Made by a program: the position numbers and the translations under genes. Of a stretch of DNA of 64,000 bases, positions 8,543 to 17,105 are shown piece by piece. The notes below the pieces were generated by a model, which was not told the origin of the DNA, made no database searches, and worked only from the letters and a program-made list of their open reading frames with translations. Origin of the DNA: Planctomycetota bacterium (GTDB lineage: Bacteria; Planctomycetota; Planctomycetia; Pirellulales; Pirellulaceae); the NCBI GenBank assembly GCA_026692905.1, contig JAPLNL010000114.1, forward strand, positions 27,760 through 91,759, written 5' to 3'. Within the stretch, counting starts at the first letter, position 1; each line of letters starts with the position of its first letter.

Positions 8543-9826
8543 TCAAGCCAAAAGTTTCTCGATCGCAGTTCCACCGCCGCCGATCTTGAACGGGCGACCA
8601 TTCGGTGCAAAGTACTCTTTCTTGGTATCAAGACCAGCTGCTTTGGCGATCGTCGTGTTGAAGTCAGCAATCGATACACTATCGTCAGCGACAGACCTAC
8701 CATCTTCATCCGAGGCCCCGTAAACCTGACCACCTCGAATCCCAGCACCGGCCAACACGCAAGAGAAAACACCTGGATGATGATCGCGGCCCGCGTTCTC
8801 ATTGATCTTGGGGGTTCGGCCAAACTCCGTAGCTAAGACCACCATCGTTGTCGACAACAGACCTTGGGTCTTAAGGTCCGTTAGCAAAGCGCTCATACCG
8901 CGATCGAGGACTCCTGCTCGGTCGGGCAAATCGGTGAAGATCTGTTGGTGCATATCCCAGGGCCCAAACTCCACCTCAACAAAGCGAACGCCCCCCTGAA
9001 TCAATCGCCGAGCTAACATGCAACCCTGCCCAAATCGATTCGAACCATACAGCTCTCTGATCTTTTCAGGCTCTTTGGAGATGTCAAAAGATTCCAGCTC
9101 TTTGCTCCCCATCAGCCGAACCGCTTCTTTGTACATCTGGTTATACGTGTCGACTTCGGTACCTGAAAATTTTTCGCGAAAGTCGGCATCGATTCGATTG
9201 GCCAATGTCAGTCGACGTTTAAAATTGGTGTCCGAAAGGTAGCCTGGCGATTTGATGTTCTCCAAACCCTTGGCTGGGTCACCGATCGGCACTGGAATTA
9301 CCGCCGACTCAAGGAAACCGGCGCTAGGATGCTCGTTGCCATTTCCGATGAGAACGTTTCCGGGCAAGTCCTTGCTGATCTTTCCCATCGCATGCTGGAA
9401 CCATGGGCCTAGACCAGGATGGCTAATGCTATTCAGCTTTTTGTACGCGGTTCGCATCAGATACGTCCCTTGTTCGTGGTCGCCCGTTTCGGTGGTCAAC
9501 GATCGAACTACAGCAAGCTCCTCAAACATTCCTGCCAAACGTGGCAGTGAATTGCCAAAAAGGACACCTGGCGTATTGGTTTTGATCGCTTCGGTTTCTC
9601 CTTGAACGTCGCGCCCCGGTTTCGGATCAAACGTGTCGATATGACTCATCGCACCTCGCATAGTCAGCATGATCACCTGCTTGGCTCTTGTGCCTGGCGA
9701 TGCGGCAAAGATTTTGTTGTCCCATTGCGATAGAAATTTGACTCCGAGCAAACCTGCCGTTCCGTTGATAAGCAGATTGCGTCGCGAAAGCAACACATCG
9801 AATTTGTCTAAAACTTCGTTTTTCAT
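8543..9826 (-). CDS. DUF1501 domain protein
   Basis: A 427-residue protein with a Tat-like N-terminus (SRRNLLINGTAGLLGVKFL), so export is likely. DUF1501 proteins share the alkaline-phosphatase/sulfatase fold. Here the family landmarks are SHIDTFDPKPG at about residue 61, EVEFGPWDMH near 275, and ATEFGRTPKINE with GRDHHP near 330-350. No biochemical function is established for the family. It follows the DUF1549/DUF1553 gene after a 21-base gap, so the two are almost certainly one operon, a pairing repeated many times in planctomycete genomes. Confidence 0.9.
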   Translation of the reverse strand: MKNEVLDKFDVLLSRRNLLINGTAGLLGVKFLSQWDNKIFAASPGTRAKQVIMLTMRGAMSHIDTFDPKPGRDVQGETEAIKTNTPGVLFGNSLPRLAGMFEELAVVRSLTTETGDHEQGTYLMRTAYKKLNSISHPGLGPWFQHAMGKISKDLPGNVLIGNGNEHPSAGFLESAVIPVPIGDPAKGLENIKSPGYLSDTNFKRRLTLANRIDADFREKFSGTEVDTYNQMYKEAVRLMGSKELESFDISKEPEKIRELYGSNRFGQGCMLARRLIQGGVRFVEVEFGPWDMHQQIFTDLPDRAGVLDRGMSALLTDLKTQGLLSTTMVVLATEFGRTPKINENAGRDHHPGVFSCVLAGAGIRGGQVYGASDEDGRSVADDSVSIADFNTTIAKAAGLDTKKEYFAPNGRPFKIGGGGTAIEKLLA

Positions 9827-9847
9827 TTGAGGGAACCCAGTGCTATC

Positions 9848-11806
9848 TTATTGGATGAAAATGAATTCACGAGTGTTGAGCAGCGACCAGATCAGGTTGC
9901 CAAAACCTTGGCCCATCGTCTCGGCCGTCTTGACTTCGTTGACAGCAAATTCGCGGTCGAGAAGCGATGGCTTGTGCGACAAAACGGAGACAAACACGAT
10001 ATCAACGCCGTTGATGTTATTGGTCTTCATCACGTCATCGTAAATGACCGAACCGGGTTCGAGCAAAATGTGGGTAATGGGTCCGTTGAACATAGCTAGG
10101 ATTTGCGGCACTGTTCCAACGGTGCGTCCCCCTTCGATGGTCTCGCGATCGCTTTGACCAAACTGACGTAGAAAATGCCCAAGCGGCACTGGAGTGGGAA
10201 TTTCGCTAGCTCGAACCAAGAGTTGCCCTTTGTAACCACACAATTTCTGAAGGTCTCGATTGTACTTCGGCAGAAAGTAAGTGGACTCATAACTTGCCGC
10301 AACCTTCTCGGCGTCAGCCAGTTTCGCTTTGCTCAAATCCAAATCCACGACAGCGGAAATCTCTTTGGCCGTTGGACGTTGATATGCCCAGGGGTTGTAT
10401 GCAACGAGCGTTAGGAGCGAATCCCATAATTGCTCAGCAGTCATCCGATGCAAAATTGGCGAGGCGAATTGGTAGACTTCGGCAGAGGATGGTTCGTGAA
10501 CCATCGCCAGTTTTTGGTAGGTTTTGGTGTTGGCAATGATGCGAACCAATTCGCGGATATCAAAATTCAGGCGAAGCACTTCATCGGTTAGGTGTTCAAG
10601 CAATTCTGGATTGGATGGTTTGTTGTCTGCACGAAAATCATCAACCGGCTCGACGATTCCAAGACCAAACATCTTCTGCCACATACGATTTGCGATGTTT
10701 CTGGCGAACTGTCGATCCTCGCGACTGATCACCCAAGCGGCAAACTGTTCTCGCCGATCTGCTTTGGCCGCAGACGATGGCACGCTCCCCCACAGGACTT
10801 TGGGTTTAACAATATCGTTCGGCTTGGCATCCGAATAAGCGTAATCGTGAGGCAGTTTGAGCTCGCGTTTATTGTATCGGACGGCAAATTGATTGGCTCG
10901 GACAAGCTGCTGCAATGCAGCACTTGCTTTACCATCAGGCGTTTTATCGCGAGCTTCTTTGATCAGTTGATTGACTGGGTTCCCCTTCTTGAATTCAGGA
11001 TCATTTCCATTCAGGCGTGTTCGAGTGCCGGTCGTGAAAGCTGCCAGTTCATAGAATTGGCGTTGGGTCCAAGAGTCAAACGGGTGATCGTGACACTGAG
11101 CGCAACCGATCTGTTTACCCAGGAACACGCGAACGGTATTGTCGACGTAGGGCAACGGCATCCCGTCGTCGCGCATCTGGAAGCCGACAGCCGGGTTCTG
11201 CCAAATCTTGCCATCGGCAGTGAGCATTTCATGTACCCACTTGTCGTAGGGTTTGTTCTCTGCAATCTTTTCTTTCACATAGGCCAGGTATGGATCCAAA
11301 ACGATATTGTTTTGTGGTCGCTCGCAAAGACGCAGCACGTCTGCCCAATAGTTGTAAAAGTGGCTTACGTAGTCCGGGCTTTCCAAAAGAGTATCGATCA
11401 GATCGACCCGTTTGTCTTTTGACCGGGATGTCAAAAACTTCGACGCTTCGTCGTAGGTAGGAATGCGACCACCAAGTTCCAAGTAGATGCGACGCAGAAA
11501 CTGGTCGTCGCGCAAAGAAGGCTGGCTCTTGATACCATTTTTCTCCCACGCTCGTTCCAAGATCTCGTCGATCTTGGTTGCTGCCTCCAAAACCGATTCG
11601 CGACGGGCCCGGTCGATGGACGCGACCTTCATCACAGGTTCCGATTTTGGTTTTAGCACTGCTGACGGCAGCTTCACCGGCGGAGGTTTCACAGGGGCCG
11701 CAGGCTTTTTCCCAGTCGGTTTCGGCTTGGTTTGCCCAAAGCTCTCGGACGGAATCGCAGCCCACGACACTATGGCAAGCAAAATCGCAAGAATGCGGAC
11801 TGTCAT
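9848..11806 (-). CDS. DUF1549/DUF1553 domain protein
   Basis: A 652-residue secreted protein with a signal peptide (MTVRILAILLAIVSWAA). I chose the ATG at 11806 over a TTG at 11818. A Lys/Pro-rich linker follows, then DUF1549 (FLRRIYLELGGRIPTYDEA onward) ending in GCAQCHDHPFD near residue 233. That CxxCH could bind haem c, although the motif is a standard DUF1549 feature. DUF1553 follows (NRMWQKMFGLGIVEP, GQSDRETIEGG). There is no separate N-terminal cytochrome (PSCyt1) domain, so this is the short form. It is the first gene of the pair with the DUF1501 gene. Role unknown. Confidence 0.9.
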   Translation of the reverse strand: MTVRILAILLAIVSWAAIPSESFGQTKPKPTGKKPAAPVKPPPVKLPSAVLKPKSEPVMKVASIDRARRESVLEAATKIDEILERAWEKNGIKSQPSLRDDQFLRRIYLELGGRIPTYDEASKFLTSRSKDKRVDLIDTLLESPDYVSHFYNYWADVLRLCERPQNNIVLDPYLAYVKEKIAENKPYDKWVHEMLTADGKIWQNPAVGFQMRDDGMPLPYVDNTVRVFLGKQIGCAQCHDHPFDSWTQRQFYELAAFTTGTRTRLNGNDPEFKKGNPVNQLIKEARDKTPDGKASAALQQLVRANQFAVRYNKRELKLPHDYAYSDAKPNDIVKPKVLWGSVPSSAAKADRREQFAAWVISREDRQFARNIANRMWQKMFGLGIVEPVDDFRADNKPSNPELLEHLTDEVLRLNFDIRELVRIIANTKTYQKLAMVHEPSSAEVYQFASPILHRMTAEQLWDSLLTLVAYNPWAYQRPTAKEISAVVDLDLSKAKLADAEKVAASYESTYFLPKYNRDLQKLCGYKGQLLVRASEIPTPVPLGHFLRQFGQSDRETIEGGRTVGTVPQILAMFNGPITHILLEPGSVIYDDVMKTNNINGVDIVFVSVLSHKPSLLDREFAVNEVKTAETMGQGFGNLIWSLLNTREFIFIQ

Positions 11807-12193
11807 TGGGATATCCAAATTTGGGAAAAGACCGGACGATGAGTGTCAGAGCCGCAAATCAAACGAACGGATTGTACTCAACCGTTGCATCTCGTTACTC
11901 TAGCTTACGGTCTATTCCAGAGAGGAGTAAGCGGTTCTTTTTATTCACCGTGGCATCCAAATAAAATGAATCTGGTTGAAGGTATCAGCTGCCAGCGGTA
12001 TTTTGTTGCCAAAGCAGGCCGGCGCAAGTCCTATGGGATGAAACAAACGATTCGACACTCGAGTTAAATGTCATGTCGAAATTTCGCGGCACTTAAGCGC
12101 CAAACCAGATCGTATTGGAAGTGGACAATTAGCAATTAGCGGAACGGCATTAGATTCACGTCGCCCCATCGCATGCCTCCGGATTCGCCGCAC

Positions 12194-12334
12194 AGTGTAG
12201 AGCGATTGTCTCAATCGCTCGGCGGGCACTTTAGGCCCCATCCCGTAGAACAAAAAAGCCACGACTTGAAGGTGCAACTGGAATGCGATTTTGGTCTGCA
12301 CTTCCGAAACGATTGAGGACAATCGCTTTACACT
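12194..12334. repeat. MITE-like element D with terminal inverted repeats
   Basis: A 141-bp element. The left end reads AGTGTAGAGCGATTGTCTCA and the right end, on the opposite strand, reads AGTGTAAAGCGATTGTCCTC, giving imperfect inverted repeats of about 24 bp. The block CGGCGGGCACTTTAGG follows the left end. A second copy lies at 46841-46982 with the same ends and a diverged centre. No coding capacity. Confidence 0.65.
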
Positions 12335-12391
12335 CGACCTTGGCGGTGCATGAATCCGGTGCTGTCATTTTCATCACGCGGTCCATTAGAA

Positions 12392-12451
12392 CACCAAAGC
12401 GGTGTCCGGTCGGGACAAGCCCGAACCGGACAAAACGACAAATATCAAGAG
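12392..12451 (+). repeat. Repeat H, uninterrupted copy
   Basis: A 60-bp element with the inverted arms TGTCCGGTCGGGACAA and GCCCGAACCGGACAAAAC. The copy at 29024-29364 has the same two halves, but they are separated by an inserted 281-bp element. This copy therefore shows the empty site. Confidence 0.7.
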
Positions 12452-12610
12452 TCACTGTCGGCAAATGTGACTTGCCAAAACTTGCAACTCCCCGACGCGA
12501 CTAGTAAAACGTCGCCTAGTGTTTTCGTTGTTTAAAATGCTTTACTGCGTTGCCTAAAAGGGCCAGGGGAGCAGAATTAAAAAGACCTGGGTAATGACAA
12601 GAGGCGCTAG

Positions 12611-12672
12611 TCACGGTTCTCGACGAATGTTGAGCACTCTAGTAAGCCGGGGCTAATGCCCAACGTCTAATT
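12611..12672 (+). repeat. Repeat E, diverged copy
   Basis: It contains CGGTTCTCGACGAATGTTGA and later GCCGGGGCTAATGCCCAACG, and resembles 6890-6946 and 49450-49528. Confidence 0.5.
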
Positions 12673-12718
12673 GGCCGTAAAGATGCATGGCGATGTTCTT
12701 TCGCTCGCGCCGACGTGC

Positions 12719-14335
12719 TTAGGCTATTTGAATCCGGTCCCACGATAGTTCAAAACGGGCTAGGTACTTGCGCAGTCGATCGGCGTCGTTGGGTATTTGT
12801 TTTGTCAGCCGCGAGCTTGCAAACAGAATTCGGCCCGCCTCCGATAGCGACTTCGATCGCTTGCAGACACGAAGCACTTCCACTAACTGGACCCGATCAA
12901 AGAGGTCCAGCTGATCGATTTGCGCTTGGCTTAACACATCTGAAAGAGAACTGTCGCTTGCCGTCTCCTGGTCGGGCACAACCGTTCTTGCCCAACTTTG
13001 CTTCAACCTCTCGATCTCCTCATTAACTTCGACAAGCGTGATCCGCCCGGACTGAGCCAACGTCGCCATGCGAGTCACTGCAGCGCTAAGGTCACGGAAG
13101 TTACCTCGCCAAGCCGCTTCGGGTGACATGGCAAATTCAAGAAAGCGTGCCTTCGCTTCTCTGTTGAGCGTCACCTTGGTCCCCTGTGAACGTTCAAACG
13201 CAACTAGCTCAAAGTCGAGATTCGGTTCGATGTCCTCGCGACGACTCGCAAGCCCAGGCAAGGCAAATGTCCATAGATCGATGCGTGCGAGAAGGTCTTC
13301 GCGGAATTGACCAGCAACAACGCTATTTTGCAAGGAACGATTGGTACCAGCTATCAATTGAAAATCACTCGACACCTCCCGGTCCGCCCCGACGGGCAGA
13401 AAACGCTTTTCCTCGATCGCTCTCAACAACATGGCTTGCTGTTCTAGACCGAGCTCGCCGATTTCATCCAAGAACAACAAGCCGCCGTTGGCAGCCAACA
13501 TAAGTCCATCGCGGACTGCAGACGCTCCCGTAAACGCCCCTTTGGTATGACCGAACAAAGCGGACATGGCCGAGTCCCCTCGCAGTGTCGCGCAATTCAC
13601 TTCAATCAATGGCCCTTGAAGCTGTTCTCGCCGCCGCTTCAGTTCGTAAATGCGACGAGCAAGTTGCGATTTTCCTGCGCCCGTCGGACCGGTTAACAAG
13701 ATCGGTGAGCGACTCGCTATCGCCACGCGTTCGATCCGCTCAATCAATGCATTGAATGCAGAATTGCGAGTCTTGATCCCAGACTTGAGAAAACTCAGGT
13801 CGTCCGCGTGTTGGCTCGCAAATCGAGTTGCAATGGCATCGTAACGCGAAAGATCCAAGTCGATGATTCGATAGACCCCGGGCCAACTGTTCCGAGGCGA
13901 CGGGGAGGTCTGGATAAGCCGGCCCGGTAAATGCCTCGACTCGGCCAAAAGAAACAAGCATATCTGATGGACGTGCGTGCCGGTGGAGATGTGAATAAGG
14001 TACCGCTCCTCATCGGTCCGAAAGGGATAGTTGCGAGCAAACTCATAGAGCCCAGAAAATACTTGTTCAAAATCCCATGGGTCGCTCGTGTCATGAGGAT
14101 GCAACCGAACCATCGTCTCGGGAGAAACCGATTCGATATCCCCTGCAACCAACTCCGCAAGTTTGCTATCCCCGGACGAATGGAGCAAGTCGAATCGATC
14201 GATCACCAAATCTTCGTGCTGGCACAAACCGACGGATGGACGCCACTGATGCCAACGATCCGCATCTCGCCCGCTGTCCAGCTTGCTACCCAGAAATCCA
14301 ATGACCACTGTTTTCAATTTGCGATCTTTGATCAT
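12719..14335 (-). CDS. rtcR: RtcR, sigma-54-dependent activator of the RNA repair operon
   Basis: A 538-residue protein, the usual RtcR length. Residues 1-180 form the RtcR sensory region, a CARF-type fold in this family (LIHISTGTHVHQICLFLL near 115). The central AAA+ domain has a Walker A GPTGAGKS at 216-223, the sigma-54 contact loop GAFTGA near 264-269 and a Walker B LLFLDEIGE near 283. The C-terminus carries the RtcR-type ending (LSEAGRILFASSR, PNDADRLRKYLARF), including the DNA-binding helices. It is divergent from rtcB, and a sigma-54 promoter lies in the intergenic region. In E. coli the N-terminal domain represses activity until an RNA ligand, probably with a 2',3'-cyclic phosphate end, is sensed. 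Confidence 0.95.
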   Translation of the reverse strand: MIKDRKLKTVVIGFLGSKLDSGRDADRWHQWRPSVGLCQHEDLVIDRFDLLHSSGDSKLAELVAGDIESVSPETMVRLHPHDTSDPWDFEQVFSGLYEFARNYPFRTDEERYLIHISTGTHVHQICLFLLAESRHLPGRLIQTSPSPRNSWPGVYRIIDLDLSRYDAIATRFASQHADDLSFLKSGIKTRNSAFNALIERIERVAIASRSPILLTGPTGAGKSQLARRIYELKRRREQLQGPLIEVNCATLRGDSAMSALFGHTKGAFTGASAVRDGLMLAANGGLLFLDEIGELGLEQQAMLLRAIEEKRFLPVGADREVSSDFQLIAGTNRSLQNSVVAGQFREDLLARIDLWTFALPGLASRREDIEPNLDFELVAFERSQGTKVTLNREAKARFLEFAMSPEAAWRGNFRDLSAAVTRMATLAQSGRITLVEVNEEIERLKQSWARTVVPDQETASDSSLSDVLSQAQIDQLDLFDRVQLVEVLRVCKRSKSLSEAGRILFASSRLTKQIPNDADRLRKYLARFELSWDRIQIA

Positions 14336-14581
14336 CGGGCGGCCCAGACGCAGAGTATACCACAGGATAAAAGACTATCTTGCAGCATAACACAGAACAA
14401 GCAACGGATCAGCCCAGCCGGCCGAACAAAAGAACAAAAAACTACCCAAACCATTACTCAAAAACAACTTACAAACATTCTGCAAAAAGAAGCGCGAACT
14501 CGGCACGGCCCTTGCATTACTTGTTCTTCGCAAAGGATAAACTGCAATCCATCTCTCACCCACACAACACTTAGCACAATC
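14336..14581. promoter_or_regulatory. rtcR-rtcB divergent control region
   Basis: This 246-bp spacer separates the divergent rtcR and rtcB genes. From about 14380 to 14490 the plus strand is very A- and C-rich with few T and G. The sigma-54 promoter of rtcBA lies at 14501-14516. RtcR binding sites should lie upstream of it, but I could not define an operator by eye. Confidence 0.6.
14501..14516 (+). promoter_or_regulatory. Sigma-54 (-24/-12) promoter for rtcBA
   Basis: The sequence CGGCACGGCCCTTGCA has the invariant GG and GC dinucleotides exactly 10 bases apart and matches the sigma-54 consensus (TGGCACG, four bases, TTGC) apart from the first base. Transcription should begin about 12 bases downstream, near 14527, some 55 bases before the rtcB ATG. 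Its place in front of rtcBA, opposite a sigma-54 activator gene, supports it strongly. Confidence 0.88.
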
Positions 14582-16054
14582 ATGATTCCAACAGGCGAAG
14601 CGACAGCCATGCTGCCAACCGGCGGCAAGACCAAACCGATTACCGTGATCGGGACCGAAAAGATCCGAGTTACGTTTGACGATATCTGCCTGCAACAAGC
14701 GATCAACTCGCGACTTGCTCCGGGAGTGACCGATCTCATTCTCAATCCTGACGGACACTGCGGCTATGGTGCTCCGATCGGTTGCGTGATGACTTCACCA
14801 ACGCACATCTATCCCGGGCCGGTCGGAGTGGATATCAAGTGCTCGATGAGCCTTTTGCAATTGGACTTGCCCGAAGAAGCTGTTCGATCGCGTGAGATTC
14901 GCCGCAAGCTCATCAACGCGATTTGCGAACGCACGCCAACGGGTGCCGGCCGAGGCCAGCGCCATGCCGCAAAATCGCGACGCGTTGATGAAAAGCTTGG
15001 AAAGCAAGCGGTCATCGAGGGGGCCTCGGAATCCGTTTGCACACAACTGGGAATCCCACCTGAATGGGCAACGCGATGTGAAGACTCGTCCCATGTTGGC
15101 CACGATGAAACCCATGACGCGTTGGCTTCGCGACTCGACTGGCATTTGGCGAACGGTACGTTTCGCAAGTTTGCGGACAAGGCGATCCAACTTGGATCGT
15201 ACGGTGGCGGCAACCACTTTGGCGAATGCGAAATCGTGAATATCGAAGACAACGAACGAGCTCGTAACGTATGCAACGTATTTGGGCTCAAGGACCGTCA
15301 CGTCGCGTTTTTATCGCACTGCGGTTCGCGTGGAATCGGTCACAACTTGGCCATGGGGCAGTTCAAGTCACTGCAAAGTAAATTCGCCAAGTGGGACATA
15401 CCATTACCAGGCAACGACCGGGAACTCGTTTACGCACCTTTGGGAACCAAGGAAGCCGACGAGTATATCGATGACATGTCACTAGGTGCAAACTTCGCAA
15501 CCGTCAACCATTTGCTGATCAATTCACTCATTCTAGAAGCGTTCCAAGAAGTGTTTCCTGGGATCGAGGGGCAGTTAGTTTATTTCATCAGCCATAACAT
15601 CGCGCGTCGTGAGATTGTCGACAACATGCAACAGTGGGTTCATCGCAAGGGGGCAACGCGAGCATTTCCTGGGGGGCACCATGCTCTCAAAGGGACTCGG
15701 TATGCTCAGTCAGGACACCCGATCTTGCTACCGGGCAATCCACAAGCGGGTTCGAGCGTTATGGTGGCTGACCGTGGCGCTAGCATCAGCTGTTACAGTG
15801 TCAATCACGGCGCTGGTCGTCAGCTCGGTCGCAAGCGAGCCATGCGAGAGCTCGACCAAGCGTCGGTCGACCAATCTTTTGACGCAGCCGACATTTTGAC
15901 CAATTGCCGCAAATACCCAAAGGACGAGGCTCCTGCGGCATACAAAGACTTCGAAGAGGTTCTGCGAAGCGTAAAACTGGCTGGACTTGCGACTGAGGTT
16001 GCACGCCTGAAGGCAACATTTGTAATCAAAGATGGAGACGCAGCGGATGACTGA
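14582..16054 (+). CDS. rtcB: RtcB, RNA-splicing ligase (3'-phosphate/5'-OH RNA ligase)
   Basis: A 490-residue GTP- and Mn-dependent ligase that joins RNA 2',3'-cyclic phosphate or 3'-phosphate ends to 5'-OH ends. Family motifs: GVDIKCSM (usual GVDIGCGM, with metal-binding Asp and Cys), GGNHFGECE, SHCGSRGIG, ISHNIARRE, HRKGATRAFPGGH and NHGAGRQLGRKRA. The last holds the guanylated histidine, residue 409. The frame is open upstream to 13931, but homology begins near the ATG at 14582 and the promoter lies between them, so 14582 is the start. No strong Shine-Dalgarno is visible. It overlaps rtcA by 8 bases. Confidence 0.95.
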   Translation: MIPTGEATAMLPTGGKTKPITVIGTEKIRVTFDDICLQQAINSRLAPGVTDLILNPDGHCGYGAPIGCVMTSPTHIYPGPVGVDIKCSMSLLQLDLPEEAVRSREIRRKLINAICERTPTGAGRGQRHAAKSRRVDEKLGKQAVIEGASESVCTQLGIPPEWATRCEDSSHVGHDETHDALASRLDWHLANGTFRKFADKAIQLGSYGGGNHFGECEIVNIEDNERARNVCNVFGLKDRHVAFLSHCGSRGIGHNLAMGQFKSLQSKFAKWDIPLPGNDRELVYAPLGTKEADEYIDDMSLGANFATVNHLLINSLILEAFQEVFPGIEGQLVYFISHNIARREIVDNMQQWVHRKGATRAFPGGHHALKGTRYAQSGHPILLPGNPQAGSSVMVADRGASISCYSVNHGAGRQLGRKRAMRELDQASVDQSFDAADILTNCRKYPKDEAPAAYKDFEEVLRSVKLAGLATEVARLKATFVIKDGDAADD

Positions 16055-17105
16055 TTCCAAATGGATTGAAATCGATGGATCGCGAGGCGAGGGAGGCGGG
16101 CAAATGGTCCGCTCCTCGCTTGCTCTTTCGATGGTGACAGGCAAACGCGTTCGTATAGAGAATGTGCGAGCCGGACGCGAAAAACCAGGCTTAATGCGTC
16201 AACATTTGACATGTATCCAAGCGGCCGCCGAGATCAGTGACGCCAAAGTTACGGGTGACAAACTCGGCTCGACCGCGATTACGTTTGAGCCGAGCGAGGT
16301 GAAGCCCGGCGACTATCATTTCCGAATTGGTACTGCGGGAAGCGCATCGTTGGTTTTGCAAACGTTACTACCGGCATTGATTTTAGGAGACAAACCATCG
16401 ACCATCGTCGTTGAGGGAGGGACACATAACACACATGCGCCTCCATTTGAGTTTCTACAGAAGGCTTTTGTACCTTTGGTGAATCGAATGGGGCCGTCCA
16501 TTCAATTGTCGCTTGAGCAGTACGGTTTTTATCCGGCTGGCGGAGGTGAGGTACGCGCGACCATCCAGCCCGCCACCTTCTTGAAAGCGTACGATATCAT
16601 CGAACGCGGCGACATTGTACGTCGTCAGGTTTCATCCGTCGTTTCGCATTTGCCGATACATATTGCCGAGCGCGAGGTCGATGTGATCCAGCGTGGACTC
16701 AACTGGGATCCAAGTGAAACTTTTTGCGATTCGGTCCGCGCACGTTGCCCAGGCAATTATTTATGGATTGAAATGGAGAGCCAGCATGTCACTGAAGTGA
16801 TCACAGGATTTGGTAGGCTCAATGTCAAGGCGGAGATTGTTGCCAGGGACGCAATGGCCGAAGCACGCGACTACATCAAAGCGGATGTACCGATTGGAAT
16901 CCATTTGGCCGACCAGTGGATGCTACCGCTGGCCATCAGCGCTTGGCAATCGCGTCAACAGGGCGTTCAAGGTGGAGGTAAATTCACGACACAACCGCTG
17001 ACATTGCATTCCACCACACACTTGTCGATTATCGAAAAATTCCTTGGACTAAAGCCATCCATCGAGACTCAAGAACACCGCTCACAGTTAGTTTGTATTG
17101 CCTAG
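16047..17105 (+). CDS. rtcA: RtcA, RNA 3'-terminal phosphate cyclase
   Basis: A 352-residue enzyme that uses ATP to convert RNA 3'-phosphates to 2',3'-cyclic phosphates through an adenylated histidine. The N-terminal IDGSRGEGGGQMVRSSLALS and the GTAGSASLVLQTLLPAL and GGTHNTHAPPFEFL motifs are typical, and the C-terminus has HLADQWMLPLA and TTHLSIIEKFLG. I chose the ATG at 16047, which overlaps the rtcB stop (ATGACTGA) and has GGAG 9 bases upstream. Another ATG at 16032 lacks a good ribosome site. It is translationally coupled to rtcB. Its 3' end overlaps the end of the convergent glutamine-synthetase-like gene by 18 bases. Confidence 0.95.
   Translation: MTDSKWIEIDGSRGEGGGQMVRSSLALSMVTGKRVRIENVRAGREKPGLMRQHLTCIQAAAEISDAKVTGDKLGSTAITFEPSEVKPGDYHFRIGTAGSASLVLQTLLPALILGDKPSTIVVEGGTHNTHAPPFEFLQKAFVPLVNRMGPSIQLSLEQYGFYPAGGGEVRATIQPATFLKAYDIIERGDIVRRQVSSVVSHLPIHIAEREVDVIQRGLNWDPSETFCDSVRARCPGNYLWIEMESQHVTEVITGFGRLNVKAEIVARDAMAEARDYIKADVPIGIHLADQWMLPLAISAWQSRQQGVQGGGKFTTQPLTLHSTTHLSIIEKFLGLKPSIETQEHRSQLVCIA

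Larger units (their letters stand above)
11807..12718. other. Intergenic region with several repeat families
   Basis: About 900 bases without a convincing gene. It contains a MITE-like element D (12194-12334), an uninterrupted repeat H (12392-12451) and repeat E (12611-12672). Short open frames occur, but their compositions look random. Confidence 0.5.

Noticed and set aside
13931..14581. N-terminal extension of RtcB
   Set aside because: The open frame upstream overlaps rtcR on the other strand and contains the control region and sigma-54 promoter. Homology to RtcB begins near 14582.
16032..16046. Upstream ATG for RtcA
   Set aside because: It has no ribosome site, and the ATG at 16047 forms the usual stop-start overlap with GGAG at a proper distance.
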